A stretch of 38,943 nucleotides of DNA from Paracoccaceae bacterium (GTDB lineage Bacteria > Pseudomonadota > Alphaproteobacteria > Rhodobacterales > Rhodobacteraceae). Positions 1 through 7,521 of the stretch are shown here, piece by piece; the stretch's first letter is position 1; each line of letters starts with the position of its first letter. A program made the position numbers and the translations under genes. The stretch is from contig JAHRVG010000117.1 in assembly GCA_019090795.1 (NCBI GenBank), positions 1 through 38,943 on the forward strand. Direction: 5' to 3'. Below the pieces are notes generated by a model. The model searched no databases, was not told the DNA's origin, and saw only the letters and a program-made list of their open reading frames with translations.

Positions 1-175
1 CGATGGGCCACATCAGCAGTTCTTCGCTGTCTATTGCCTGACCACGTTTCAGGGTGCTGGAACGGGACTGGCTGCCAAGGGCATCAAGCTCCGGGTCTTT
101 GAGTTGGTCACAAAATCCGCCTGCTTCGGTATAGATCGAGCAGCGCTGGCATTTGCTGGCAGTTTTGGTTGTCAT
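1..175 (-). CDS. Crp/Fnr-family regulator, N-terminal part only
   Basis: The first 58 residues of a protein that runs off the left edge. It starts at the ATG ending at 175. A cysteine cluster C9-x2-C12-x9-C22 is followed by a stretch (FCDQL, then a Leu/Gly/Arg-rich segment) that resembles the start of Fnr-type sensors, in which N-terminal cysteines help hold an oxygen-sensitive Fe-S cluster. The fourth cysteine, the cyclic-nucleotide fold and the helix-turn-helix lie outside the window, so whether it is FnrL-, Dnr- or NnrR-like cannot be settled. It is transcribed away from the respiratory genes on its right, which carry four Fnr-type boxes, so it is a natural candidate for their regulator. 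That link is inference. Confidence 0.7.
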   Translation of the reverse strand, partial: MTTKTASKCQRCSIYTEAGGFCDQLKDPELDALGSQSRSSTLKRGQAIDSEELLMWPI

Positions 176-204
176 AAAAAGGGCTATCCCGATTGGAGAA
201 TCGC

Positions 205-227
205 GGTACACATTTGTGGTACACATT
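205..227. repeat. 10-bp direct repeat in the divergent promoter region
   Basis: The sequence GGTACACATT occurs at 205-214 and again at 218-227, 13 bases apart. It lies 30-52 bases upstream of the Fnr-family regulator start. It could be an operator for that gene or chance. The surrounding gap (176-380) shows no other clear feature and no good Fnr palindrome. Confidence 0.35.
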
Positions 228-380
228 GACGCCACCATAGTTGGGATATGTTTCATTAGGATTTGCTAAACGTTACATTTTGTTTCGAAGTATGAAGAAC
301 TGTACCAAATGCGGTGGGCGGTTGATCGCCCTTGCCTAAAGGCGCGCGCGTTCTAAACTTGCAGAAAATGTGGAAACCCT

Positions 381-683
381 ATGCACCGTATTCTGATTGT
401 CTTTGGCCTGACCACCGTGGTGATGTTGTTTATTTTTAACAGCGCTGACTGGTATGCAAAAAATGCAGCCCTGCCACGGTATTGCGAAAACCCGCAGCAA
501 ACTGTTGAAGTTGTGCGGGAAATACTGACTAGCGAAACCCCTGGAGAGGGCAAAAAACGCCGCCCTTATATTGTGGCGGCCAAGCTGATTTTTCTGGTGC
601 CGCAAGCGGAGAACGAACCAATGGCAGAATATATGACGCGGCTGCGCTATCGAATTTCCCAAGCTTGCGGCGTGCCGTTTTAA
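381..683 (+). CDS. Small membrane-anchored protein of unknown function (100 aa)
   Basis: I do not recognise a family. Residues 3-20 form one hydrophobic helix directly after the start, acting as an uncleaved signal anchor. About 75 mostly polar residues follow and probably lie in the periplasm. Only two cysteines (C35 and C96) are present and there is no CxxCH heme motif. The ribosome site is weak (GGAA six bases before the ATG). The gene lies upstream of the first Fnr-type box, so it is probably not in the same transcript as the CydA-like operon. It stands alone between the divergent regulator gene and that operon. Confidence 0.5.
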   Translation: MHRILIVFGLTTVVMLFIFNSADWYAKNAALPRYCENPQQTVEVVREILTSETPGEGKKRRPYIVAAKLIFLVPQAENEPMAEYMTRLRYRISQACGVPF

Positions 684-703
684 CTGGGTTAAACAGCTAA
701 ATC

Positions 704-717
704 TTGATGCCCGTCAA
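704..717. promoter_or_regulatory. Fnr/Dnr-type box upstream of the CydA-like operon
   Basis: TTGAT-GCCC-GTCAA matches the TTGAY-N4-RTCAA palindrome of Fnr-family regulators at every conserved position. It ends 63 bases before the GTG start at 781. That suits a class II position (box centred near -40), with AT-rich candidates for a -10 at about 735-749. Confidence 0.75.
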
Positions 718-780
718 TTACACGAATTTTCGATTATGTTCAGTTAAAAATCCGAAACGATGCGTATGAAGGGGTTAACT

Positions 781-906
781 GTGTCTGACAACAATGGAAA
801 CACACTGCTGGGCAAGCTGGTTTTTGCCGCAACTGCTGTGGCGATGGTGTATTTTTTCTGGTGGTTGCTGATCTATGACCACGGGGTCATTTCGGTTCAC
901 CACTAA
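781..906 (+). CDS. Micro-membrane protein (41 aa), possible accessory subunit of the CydA-like complex
   Basis: A short frame starts with GTG at 781, behind a strong ribosome site (AAGGGG ending 5 bases upstream). The peptide has a polar N-terminus, a single aromatic-rich transmembrane helix at about residues 12-31, and a His-rich tail (VHH). It is the first gene after the Fnr-type box and is followed 31 bases later by a second micro-membrane gene and then the CydA-like gene. Known cytochrome bd oxidases carry single-helix subunits (CydX, CydH), so a similar structural role is plausible but unproven. I see no sequence match to those families. Confidence 0.6.
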   Translation: MSDNNGNTLLGKLVFAATAVAMVYFFWWLLIYDHGVISVHH

Positions 907-937
907 ACGCGCAAAAGACAAAAGCAAGGACGGCAAA

Positions 938-1060
938 ATGGGAAAATACGTGGTATTTGTTGTGGCCATCGTGGGCTGGGCAGCCTTTTTCTATTTCATC
1001 GATAAATCAATCATGCAGGGGCAGGGTTTACCTGTCGGTGCTGATTTGATGCCGGTTTAA
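938..1060 (+). CDS. Second micro-membrane protein (40 aa)
   Basis: The frame starts at ATG 938 after an AAGGA ribosome site 6 bases upstream. Residues 4-20 are one hydrophobic helix, followed by a short polar tail ending DLMPV. The stop lies 12 bases before the CydA-like start. A longer reading from an ATG at 875 would overlap the previous micro-gene and lacks a ribosome site, so the short form is preferred. Its place in the operon suggests a small subunit or assembly factor of the membrane complex. No family was recognised. Confidence 0.6.
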   Translation: MGKYVVFVVAIVGWAAFFYFIDKSIMQGQGLPVGADLMPV

Positions 1061-1072
1061 GCGGAGATTGTT

Positions 1073-2830
1073 ATGAGACTGACCTATTTCATCGCTTTCT
1101 TTGCGACGCTGTTTGCGTTCGTAGTTCCCGAATTTGCCGCCGCCGCTGCTGATGTGGCCGAGGTTGTACTTGAAGGGGCGCCCAAGCCTTCCCGGATGGA
1201 CTATCCACTTATTGCAGGCATCAGTGCCCGCACCTTGGCCTGGAGCATGGCGCAGATGCACCTGTTTCTGGCGGCCTTTGTTCTGGCGGTGCCCCTGTTC
1301 GCGATTGCCACGGAATTCATGAGCGTTATCACCGGTGATGACCGCTTTGACAACATGGCGCGCGAGTTCATGAAGATCACCATGGCGGCCTATTCCCTGA
1401 CCGCGCTTGTGGGGGGGGGGTTGTTGCTCTCGTTACTGGTGTTTTACCCGCATTTGATGGGCTATCTGATCAAGGTTTTCCGCGGCCAAATGCTGATTTA
1501 CGCGGCCCTGTTTGGTCTCGAGTCCATCACGCTTTATATCTATTTCTACTCGTGGGATGCTCTGCGTCGGGGTAATCGCAAATACTATCACATGTCTATT
1601 GGCCTGTTGCTGAACACTGTTGGTCTGACGCTGATGTTTGTCGCCAACGCTTGGGCGTCTTTCATGATGTCACCGGCAGGCATTGCGCCCGATGGCGCGA
1701 TTACCGGCACGGTGTGGGAGGCAACTCGCAATCCGTTGTGGAACCCGCTGAACCTGCACCGTTTCCTGGCCAACATCGCTTACGGGGGTGCGATTGTGGG
1801 CGGATATGCTGCCTATATGTTCCTCTCGGAAAAAGACAAAAAGCTGAAAGAGCATTACGACTGGATGGGCTATACCTCCAACTTCATTGCAATCCTCGGT
1901 TTTATCCCGCTGCCCTTTGCCGGCTATTGGCTGATGGCCGAGATTTATGCCTATTCCCAGCAGATGGGGATCACCGCCATGGGTGGGATTTTGGCGTGGT
2001 TGTTTATCATTCAGGCTGTGCTGATCGGTACCATCATGCTGGCTGCGAATTATTATCTGTGGTCGGGCCTGATGCGCACGGATCGCGGCGCGCAATACAC
2101 AAAATACGTCAAATATATTGCGGTGGTGATTGTGGGCGGCTTCCTTGTCTGGGTGACACCGCACACGCTGATCCTGACCACCGACGAAATCCAGAACCTT
2201 GGCGGGACACATCATAAATTGCTAGGGCCGCTTGGGATTATGCCCGCGAAAAACACGGCGGTGAACCTGATGCTGGTGTTTACTTTCCTGTCTTTCCAGA
2301 TGTTCTATCGCTCGTCCCGTGTCCCTGTGGTGTCATGGGCAAAATCTGCCAATATGGTGATTGTCGCGCTTTACGTGGTGGGTATTGCTAATATCGTTGG
2401 CGCAGGGATTTACGGCTATATCACGCCAACAGTTTACAAGGTCGGGGCCTCGGTTCCCCAAGTTGTTACCACGCTGAGCATTATCATCGGTTCGGTGATC
2501 ATCGACGTGTTCATGCTACGCGGTGCCAAATCCGAAAAAGTCCATTGGGGCCGCATGACAGAACGTTCGCAATACGCGTTGTTTGTACTGCCGGTGGCCT
2601 TTACCTGGTTGATGGGTTTGATGGGGTATATTCGCTCCAGCCTGCGCACCAACTGGCATGTTTACACGGTCATGAAAGATAACTCCTCTGAGGCCTATAT
2701 TCCGACACTGGGCGATGCGGGGAACACCATCACCGGCATTACCTTGGCGTTTATGGCTGTTATGGTTTTTGTGTTCTGGCTTTCGCGGCTTGGGGCAACC
2801 AAGCAAAAAGGCACGGAGGGCGCGGTATGA
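1073..2830 (+). CDS. Cytochrome bd-like (CydA-superfamily) membrane subunit
   Basis: A multi-helix membrane protein of 585 aa with a signal-like first helix (1-25). The middle resembles CydA, subunit I of cytochrome bd. H63 sits where the high-spin heme ligand His19 of E. coli is expected. E150 in the ES...SWDAL stretch matches the Glu107 region, but the Glu99 equivalent appears to be a hydrophobic residue. H229 (LHRFLANIAYGG) matches the b558 ligand, and M400 may be its partner. The quinol-binding Q-loop of true quinol oxidases is not recognisable. No CydB gene is present. The ATG of the following cytochrome c gene overlaps its stop by four bases. CydA relatives without a quinol site are known and are thought to use other donors, so this is probably an oxygen (or NO) reductase or electron carrier fed by c-type cytochromes. 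Ligand assignments are by eye. The gene contains a run of ten G at 1411-1420. Confidence 0.75.
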   Translation: MRLTYFIAFFATLFAFVVPEFAAAAADVAEVVLEGAPKPSRMDYPLIAGISARTLAWSMAQMHLFLAAFVLAVPLFAIATEFMSVITGDDRFDNMAREFMKITMAAYSLTALVGGGLLLSLLVFYPHLMGYLIKVFRGQMLIYAALFGLESITLYIYFYSWDALRRGNRKYYHMSIGLLLNTVGLTLMFVANAWASFMMSPAGIAPDGAITGTVWEATRNPLWNPLNLHRFLANIAYGGAIVGGYAAYMFLSEKDKKLKEHYDWMGYTSNFIAILGFIPLPFAGYWLMAEIYAYSQQMGITAMGGILAWLFIIQAVLIGTIMLAANYYLWSGLMRTDRGAQYTKYVKYIAVVIVGGFLVWVTPHTLILTTDEIQNLGGTHHKLLGPLGIMPAKNTAVNLMLVFTFLSFQMFYRSSRVPVVSWAKSANMVIVALYVVGIANIVGAGIYGYITPTVYKVGASVPQVVTTLSIIIGSVIIDVFMLRGAKSEKVHWGRMTERSQYALFVLPVAFTWLMGLMGYIRSSLRTNWHVYTVMKDNSSEAYIPTLGDAGNTITGITLAFMAVMVFVFWLSRLGATKQKGTEGAV

Positions 2831-3960
2831 CTTTCCTGCGCGTTATGGGTTTCAGCATTGCGCTTTTGGCGTTTTATGCGATTTTTTCCAACTCTCTTCC
2901 GCAAGTGGAGCCTGACTTATCCGAACCTGTTGAGGTCTCGACCGACGGCCTCGATATGGATGGAATGATTGTATTGGGGGAGAAGCTGTTTTCGGGCAAA
3001 GGCACCTGTACGCTTTGCCACAACAATCTGGGCCGCGCGCCAGATACGCTGGAAATGGATCTGGCGGCCGCTTTTGCCGAGCGTCTGGCCGATCCCGGCT
3101 ATCAAGGTATCGCCGCTGGGGGAGAAGGGCCGGAAGCGGTCGAGACATACATTCGCGAGTCGTTGCAAGATCCGTCAGCCTATGTGGTTGCCGGTTTTGG
3201 CAAGAAGGGCACCAATGATAGGGAATCCCCGATGCCCATCGTTGACGGACCGCCGATTGAGCTGAGCAATGTTGAAATGAATGCAGTGATTGCGTTCTTG
3301 CAGGATCGCGCGTCAATGGACCCGACCGTGCCTTTACCAAGCGCGGAGGAGGCACCGAGCGAAGAGGAGCCTAGCGGCGAGGGTATGGTGGAAGCACCTG
3401 TCACCGATGCTTTGGCGGCAATTGGCAAGTTCAATTGCTCCGCCTGTCACGATCTGGATGGCAGCGGTGCTGATCTTGGGCCTGCCCTTGGGGGGATCGC
3501 CAACCGGATGAACCGTACTGCGCTTATGGGGGCTATTTTGGACCCGAATGCGGAAATTGCCGAAGGGTATGACGAGGGCCTGATGCCTGATGATCTGGGC
3601 GAGGAAATGCATGCGTCTGAATTGCTGTTGATTGTGGATTACCTGATGGCATTACCGGAACCCGAACCCTCTGATGAAAACGACGAGGAAGGCCCTGCCA
3701 CCAACGCGATTGATGCGCTGGATAACCATGGGTGTGGTGGTTGCCACGATCTCGATGGTTCCGAGGCCGAGCTTGGCCCCAAACTGAACGGCATTGCCAA
3801 CCGCATGAGCCGCGAAGAGCTCAAGGCGGCGATCCTTGATCCCAATGCGGTGATTTCCCAAGGGTTTGAAGCTGAACTGATGCCCGATGACTTTGCCGAT
3901 GATATTGTGGACAGCGAAATGACGCTGATCCTCGATTACCTGATGAACCTGCCGGAATAG
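2827..3960 (+). CDS. Membrane-anchored triheme cytochrome c
   Basis: 377 aa with one N-terminal helix (about 4-20) as membrane anchor and a periplasmic body. Three CxxCH motifs sit at C61-H65 (CTLCH), C204-H208 (CSACH) and C303-H307 (CGGCH). The second and third heme domains (about 195-278 and 294-377) are clear tandem copies sharing CHDLDGS, GIANRM, ILDPNA and LMPDD, each ending in a DYLM.LPE segment. The first domain is different. An acidic Glu/Ser/Pro linker (about 170-190) separates domains 1 and 2. Translation is coupled to the CydA-like gene by an ATGA overlap, which supports a role as direct electron partner or subunit of that complex. Confidence 0.85.
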   Translation: MTFLRVMGFSIALLAFYAIFSNSLPQVEPDLSEPVEVSTDGLDMDGMIVLGEKLFSGKGTCTLCHNNLGRAPDTLEMDLAAAFAERLADPGYQGIAAGGEGPEAVETYIRESLQDPSAYVVAGFGKKGTNDRESPMPIVDGPPIELSNVEMNAVIAFLQDRASMDPTVPLPSAEEAPSEEEPSGEGMVEAPVTDALAAIGKFNCSACHDLDGSGADLGPALGGIANRMNRTALMGAILDPNAEIAEGYDEGLMPDDLGEEMHASELLLIVDYLMALPEPEPSDENDEEGPATNAIDALDNHGCGGCHDLDGSEAELGPKLNGIANRMSREELKAAILDPNAVISQGFEAELMPDDFADDIVDSEMTLILDYLMNLPE

Positions 3961-3969
3961 GGAAAAACT

Positions 3970-6243
3970 ATGTCCATTCTTAAACATCCCCTGTTCCTAG
4001 CAATGCTCGTTCTGGGCGGGCTTTATGGGCTTTTTGCCCATGTGCTGAACCCGCCGCTGCCGCAATCCTTGTTGATCCAGTATATGGTGATCTGCTCGGT
4101 TGGTGTGCTGCTGGTTGTGACCTTTGACAATGCCACGGCCGCCAAATTTTTCAGCCCGCTGTTGGCGTTGTTTGGCGAACCTAAACTGATCCTGCTGCGC
4201 ATTGTAGCCTTTGCAGGTGTGGTTGCGGGTGTTGGCTTCCTGACATTCGAGAGCGTCAAACCAAACATCGTATCGCCTGTTGAGTTACGCACGGTTCACC
4301 CCGCACCGCCTTCCAGCATGAAGGCATATGGCAAGACATTCAACTTGTTGAAACTGGAAAACCCTTACCGCGCGGAATTTGACGAGCAATCAGATGAGTA
4401 CCAAGAGGTCGTCGCCGAAGGGGCTGAACTCTACTATAAAAACTGTATTTACTGTCATGGTGATCTACTGGACGGTACTGGCCATTTTGCCAAGGCGTTC
4501 ACCCCGCGCCCGATCAACTTTCAAGATGTCGGTATGATTGCACAGTTACAAGAGGCTTTCCTGTTCTGGCGCATCACCAAAGGTGGCCTTGGCCTGCCGC
4601 GCGAGGGCACACCTTGGGTTTCTGCCATGCCGGTCTGGGAGGAAATGCTTGAGGAAGACGAAGTCTGGAAAATCATTTCCTTCCTCTATGATTACACTGG
4701 GTTTGAGCCGCGCAGTTGGGAGCTGGAGGAAAAATCAGACGCGCCTGATCCCGAACCCGTTGATCCAAATGCGGAACTGGATTCAGATGCGATTGAAGCA
4801 ATCTACATGAAGCGCTGCTCGCAGTGCCACGGCGAGGATGGCGATGGGTTGGGGGTTGCTGGGGACCGGATGTACCCGGCACCGCGCGATTTCACCCTTG
4901 GCCTGTTCAAATATAAAACCACCAATGCGGATAGCGAATTCCCAACGGATGACGACTTTCGTCAAACCATTCGCGAAGGCCTGACTGGCACCGCGATGCC
5001 CGGTTGGAAATCACTGCTGAATGACAAGGAAATTGACGGCCTTATCTTGCTGATCAAGGAATTTGGCGGTTGGGACGAAGAAGAGCCCGAAGATTTGGGG
5101 CTAGAGCCAATCGACATGGCGTCAAAGCCTGCGGTCGTAACACCAGAGTTGCTGACACTAGGGCGTGAGCAGTTTTTGAAGGCCTGCAAGGAATGTCACG
5201 GCAATGAAGGGCGCGGCAATATCACGTCGGGCAAACGCCTCAAGGACGATTCTCAGGCACGTATTTGGCCCCGTAATTTGACCCGCCCTGAAACATGGCG
5301 TTGGACGGATGATGTGGATGAGGTGTTCCAACGTCTCAGCGCAGGTATTCCGGGTACACCAATGCCGGAACACTCTACCGCGATGAAGGCAGAAGACCGT
5401 TGGGCGATTGCCTATTACGTGATGACTTTGCGCGACAACACCACGCCTCTGAGCAAGGGTGATTCCGTGGTCCGTGCGGTACGGGTGGCGGGGGGGCTGC
5501 CAACCTCGCCCGGTGATCCGGCTTGGGATGTGGCCCCTGCGATGACGTTCTCGTTCTCGCCCAATGTGATCAAGGAGCCGCGCCTGTTTACGTCGCTTAA
5601 TGACATGGTAACAGTGCGGGCGTTGTATAACGACGACGATATTGCCATGCGGGTAGACGTGGATGATCGCACTTATTCGGTGCCGGGATCAGAGCTGGAA
5701 CGTCAGTATTACCTTGAGGACGTAGAGGCGACCCGTGATGCGATTGCGGTGCAGCTGCCTGCGGCCCTGTCTGGCACTTCCGAGAAGCCCTATTTCCGTC
5801 AGGGGGATCGCAAGAACCCTGTGAATATGTGGACATGGACCGCGCCCTCGGTAGAGCCTAAGCTGCCCCAGGTTGCGGTGATCAAGGATGCTACGGGGCA
5901 GGAGAAGGCCCCCAAGGCACGGGCGGATAGTTCCGCATTGATGGCGAATGGTGAATGGAAAGATGGCCGTTGGCAGGTCGTATTCAGGCGTGCGCTTGAA
6001 ACCGATGCGCCGGAGGATTTCCAGTTCTCCGAGGGGGTGTATACCCCCGTCGCATTTGCCAACTGGGATGGTGTGAACGGTGAAGAAGGCCTGCGCCAGA
6101 GCTTTACAGCCTGGTACTGGATTCTGCTGGAACCTACAGAAAACCCGACAAAAATAATGGGAATTGCGGCAGCGGCAGCGGCTTTGGCAGGATTGCTGTT
6201 CATCTTGATCGCATGGCGCGCGCGCCGACGTTTTAACGCATAA
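3970..6243 (+). CDS. Membrane triheme cytochrome c fused to a heme-b (ethylbenzene dehydrogenase gamma-like) domain
   Basis: 757 aa. The N-terminus has about three helices (5-25, 36-52, 73-93). Three cytochrome c domains follow with motifs at C159-H163 (CIYCH), C283-H287 (CSQCH) and C406-H410 (CKECH). Residues about 510-720 resemble the heme-binding gamma subunit of DMSO-reductase-family enzymes such as ethylbenzene dehydrogenase: WDVAP at the start, GDRKNPVNMWTW with M620 a possible axial ligand, and ANWDGVNGEEG near the end. A final helix (about 729-748) is followed by a basic tail. The gene starts 9 bases after the previous cytochrome gene, so the three form one electron-transfer unit. The fusion could pass electrons between periplasmic carriers and the CydA-like protein. 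The heme-b assignment is inferred from motif similarity. Confidence 0.8.
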   Translation: MSILKHPLFLAMLVLGGLYGLFAHVLNPPLPQSLLIQYMVICSVGVLLVVTFDNATAAKFFSPLLALFGEPKLILLRIVAFAGVVAGVGFLTFESVKPNIVSPVELRTVHPAPPSSMKAYGKTFNLLKLENPYRAEFDEQSDEYQEVVAEGAELYYKNCIYCHGDLLDGTGHFAKAFTPRPINFQDVGMIAQLQEAFLFWRITKGGLGLPREGTPWVSAMPVWEEMLEEDEVWKIISFLYDYTGFEPRSWELEEKSDAPDPEPVDPNAELDSDAIEAIYMKRCSQCHGEDGDGLGVAGDRMYPAPRDFTLGLFKYKTTNADSEFPTDDDFRQTIREGLTGTAMPGWKSLLNDKEIDGLILLIKEFGGWDEEEPEDLGLEPIDMASKPAVVTPELLTLGREQFLKACKECHGNEGRGNITSGKRLKDDSQARIWPRNLTRPETWRWTDDVDEVFQRLSAGIPGTPMPEHSTAMKAEDRWAIAYYVMTLRDNTTPLSKGDSVVRAVRVAGGLPTSPGDPAWDVAPAMTFSFSPNVIKEPRLFTSLNDMVTVRALYNDDDIAMRVDVDDRTYSVPGSELERQYYLEDVEATRDAIAVQLPAALSGTSEKPYFRQGDRKNPVNMWTWTAPSVEPKLPQVAVIKDATGQEKAPKARADSSALMANGEWKDGRWQVVFRRALETDAPEDFQFSEGVYTPVAFANWDGVNGEEGLRQSFTAWYWILLEPTENPTKIMGIAAAAAALAGLLFILIAWRARRRFNA

Positions 6244-6275
6244 AACTGCGGATTTTCTCAGGAAACCCCAAAATC

Positions 6276-6289
6276 TTGACGGGCGTCAA
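6276..6289. promoter_or_regulatory. Fnr/Dnr-type box upstream of the peroxidase-Rieske-molybdoenzyme operon
   Basis: TTGAC-GGGC-GTCAA is a perfect 5-bp inverted repeat. It lies 99 bases before the first start at 6389, leaving room for a promoter and a leader of roughly 65 bases. The box begins 32 bases after the stop of the preceding gene, so operon 2 probably has its own promoter. Confidence 0.78.
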
Positions 6290-6388
6290 TGACGCGCCGG
6301 TCCTGCATTGCGATTTTCGCGGCAGGACACAAATTTGGCTCACGACACAAAGTCCGAGTCGAATTCAATTAGCAAGAAAGGGAAATCA

Positions 6389-7507
6389 ATGAAGATATCT
6401 CGACTGAAACGCGGTTCCGCGCTGACGCTGGGGGCGGCTTTGATGTCTGCCACAGTTCTGGCCGGGTCTGCTTTTGCAGGCGACGCAATTGGGCCGGTTG
6501 TGGCACCAGAGGTGAACGCCGCCAAGGCAGAGCTGGGTAAACGCCTGTTCTTTGACAAACGCCTGTCAGGGGACGCAGCGATTTCATGCTCCACCTGTCA
6601 CCAGCCGGAAAAAGGCTTTGCCGACGGCTTGCCTCTGTCTCTGGCCTATCCCGGTTCCAAAGGGTTTCGCAACACGCCAACCCTGATCAACACTGCTTTG
6701 TCAGCGAACTGGTTTCACGATGGTCGCATAGGCACCAACCTGAACGATGTGACCCGTGAGATGATCACCGAAGATTATCTGATGAACATGGACATGCGCA
6801 TGATGCAAGAGCGTGTGAAGCAGGATCCACTTTATGTGGAAATGTTTGCAGCTGCCGGTTACGGCGAGCCATCGAATGGTTCCATCCGTAAAGCGATCCC
6901 GGAGTATCTGGCAACCCTGATTTCCAAGAACTCACCTTTCGACACAGGCACTATGTCTGATGGCGCGAAGCGTGGTCAGGAATTGTTTGAAGGCAAAGCC
7001 GGTTGTATCGATTGCCACAGTGGTCCTCGGTTCACGGACGACAAAGCCCACAATATGGGCGTGCCGGAAAATCCTGAAATCTGGTCCGATCCCATGCGTC
7101 ATATGACATATGCGGCTTTCGCCCAGTTCATGGGTGTCGAGAACTACATGAACATCCGTCAGGACGTTGGTGCGCAGATCATTCGCAATCCGGTTGACCG
7201 CTCTGATGTTGCCAGCTTCACCACGCCGACGTTGCGTGAGCTGAAGTACACAGCACCTTACATGCACAATGGCATGTTCCCCAGCCTGTCCGACATTGTT
7301 GCCTTCTATAATACTGGCGGCGAACATGTTCCAAATCTGGACGAGAAGGTACGGCCCCTTAATCTGACATTCCTCGAGCAGCAGGATCTCGTACGTTTCT
7401 TGGAGGCTCTGTCCGGTGATCCGCTCACTGGCCCAGAATATGTCTGGGAAGGCACAATTTCAACCAACTACCCCGCCATTGAAAACTGGCGCGAGCAGAA
7501 AAACTAA
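6389..7507 (+). CDS. Diheme cytochrome c peroxidase/MauG-like protein, IdrP1/P2-like
   Basis: 372 aa from the ATG at 6389, which has a good ribosome site (AAAGGGA). A TTG further upstream has none. Residues 1-30 are a Sec signal peptide ending AFA. Heme motifs are C67-H71 (CSTCH) and C206-H210 (CIDCH). Family hallmarks include TPTLI, NWFHDGR and PYMHNGMF near the C-terminus. Such proteins reduce hydrogen peroxide or carry out high-valent heme chemistry in the periplasm. In iodate-reducing bacteria, two of them (IdrP1, IdrP2) accompany the molybdoenzyme and are thought to remove peroxide formed by it. The pairing with a second copy and with the Rieske and molybdoenzyme genes is the basis for the IdrP-like label. 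Confidence 0.85.
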   Translation: MKISRLKRGSALTLGAALMSATVLAGSAFAGDAIGPVVAPEVNAAKAELGKRLFFDKRLSGDAAISCSTCHQPEKGFADGLPLSLAYPGSKGFRNTPTLINTALSANWFHDGRIGTNLNDVTREMITEDYLMNMDMRMMQERVKQDPLYVEMFAAAGYGEPSNGSIRKAIPEYLATLISKNSPFDTGTMSDGAKRGQELFEGKAGCIDCHSGPRFTDDKAHNMGVPENPEIWSDPMRHMTYAAFAQFMGVENYMNIRQDVGAQIIRNPVDRSDVASFTTPTLRELKYTAPYMHNGMFPSLSDIVAFYNTGGEHVPNLDEKVRPLNLTFLEQQDLVRFLEALSGDPLTGPEYVWEGTISTNYPAIENWREQKN

Positions 7508-7521
7508 GGAAGGAGAGCAAA

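Noticed and set aside
226-240. Fnr-type box between the regulator gene and the 100-aa gene (TTGACGCCACCATAG)
   Set aside because: Only the left half matches; the right half is not RTCAA.
875-937. Longer form of the second micro-protein starting at 875
   Set aside because: It overlaps the end of the first micro-gene and has no ribosome site; ATG 938 has one.
1073-2830. Ordinary cytochrome bd quinol oxidase subunit I (cydA)
   Set aside because: No cydB follows, the quinol loop is not recognisable, and the next genes encode multiheme cytochromes c.
6308-6388. Upstream TTG start adding 27 residues to the first peroxidase
   Set aside because: It lies near the likely promoter, lacks a ribosome site and would bury the signal peptide.
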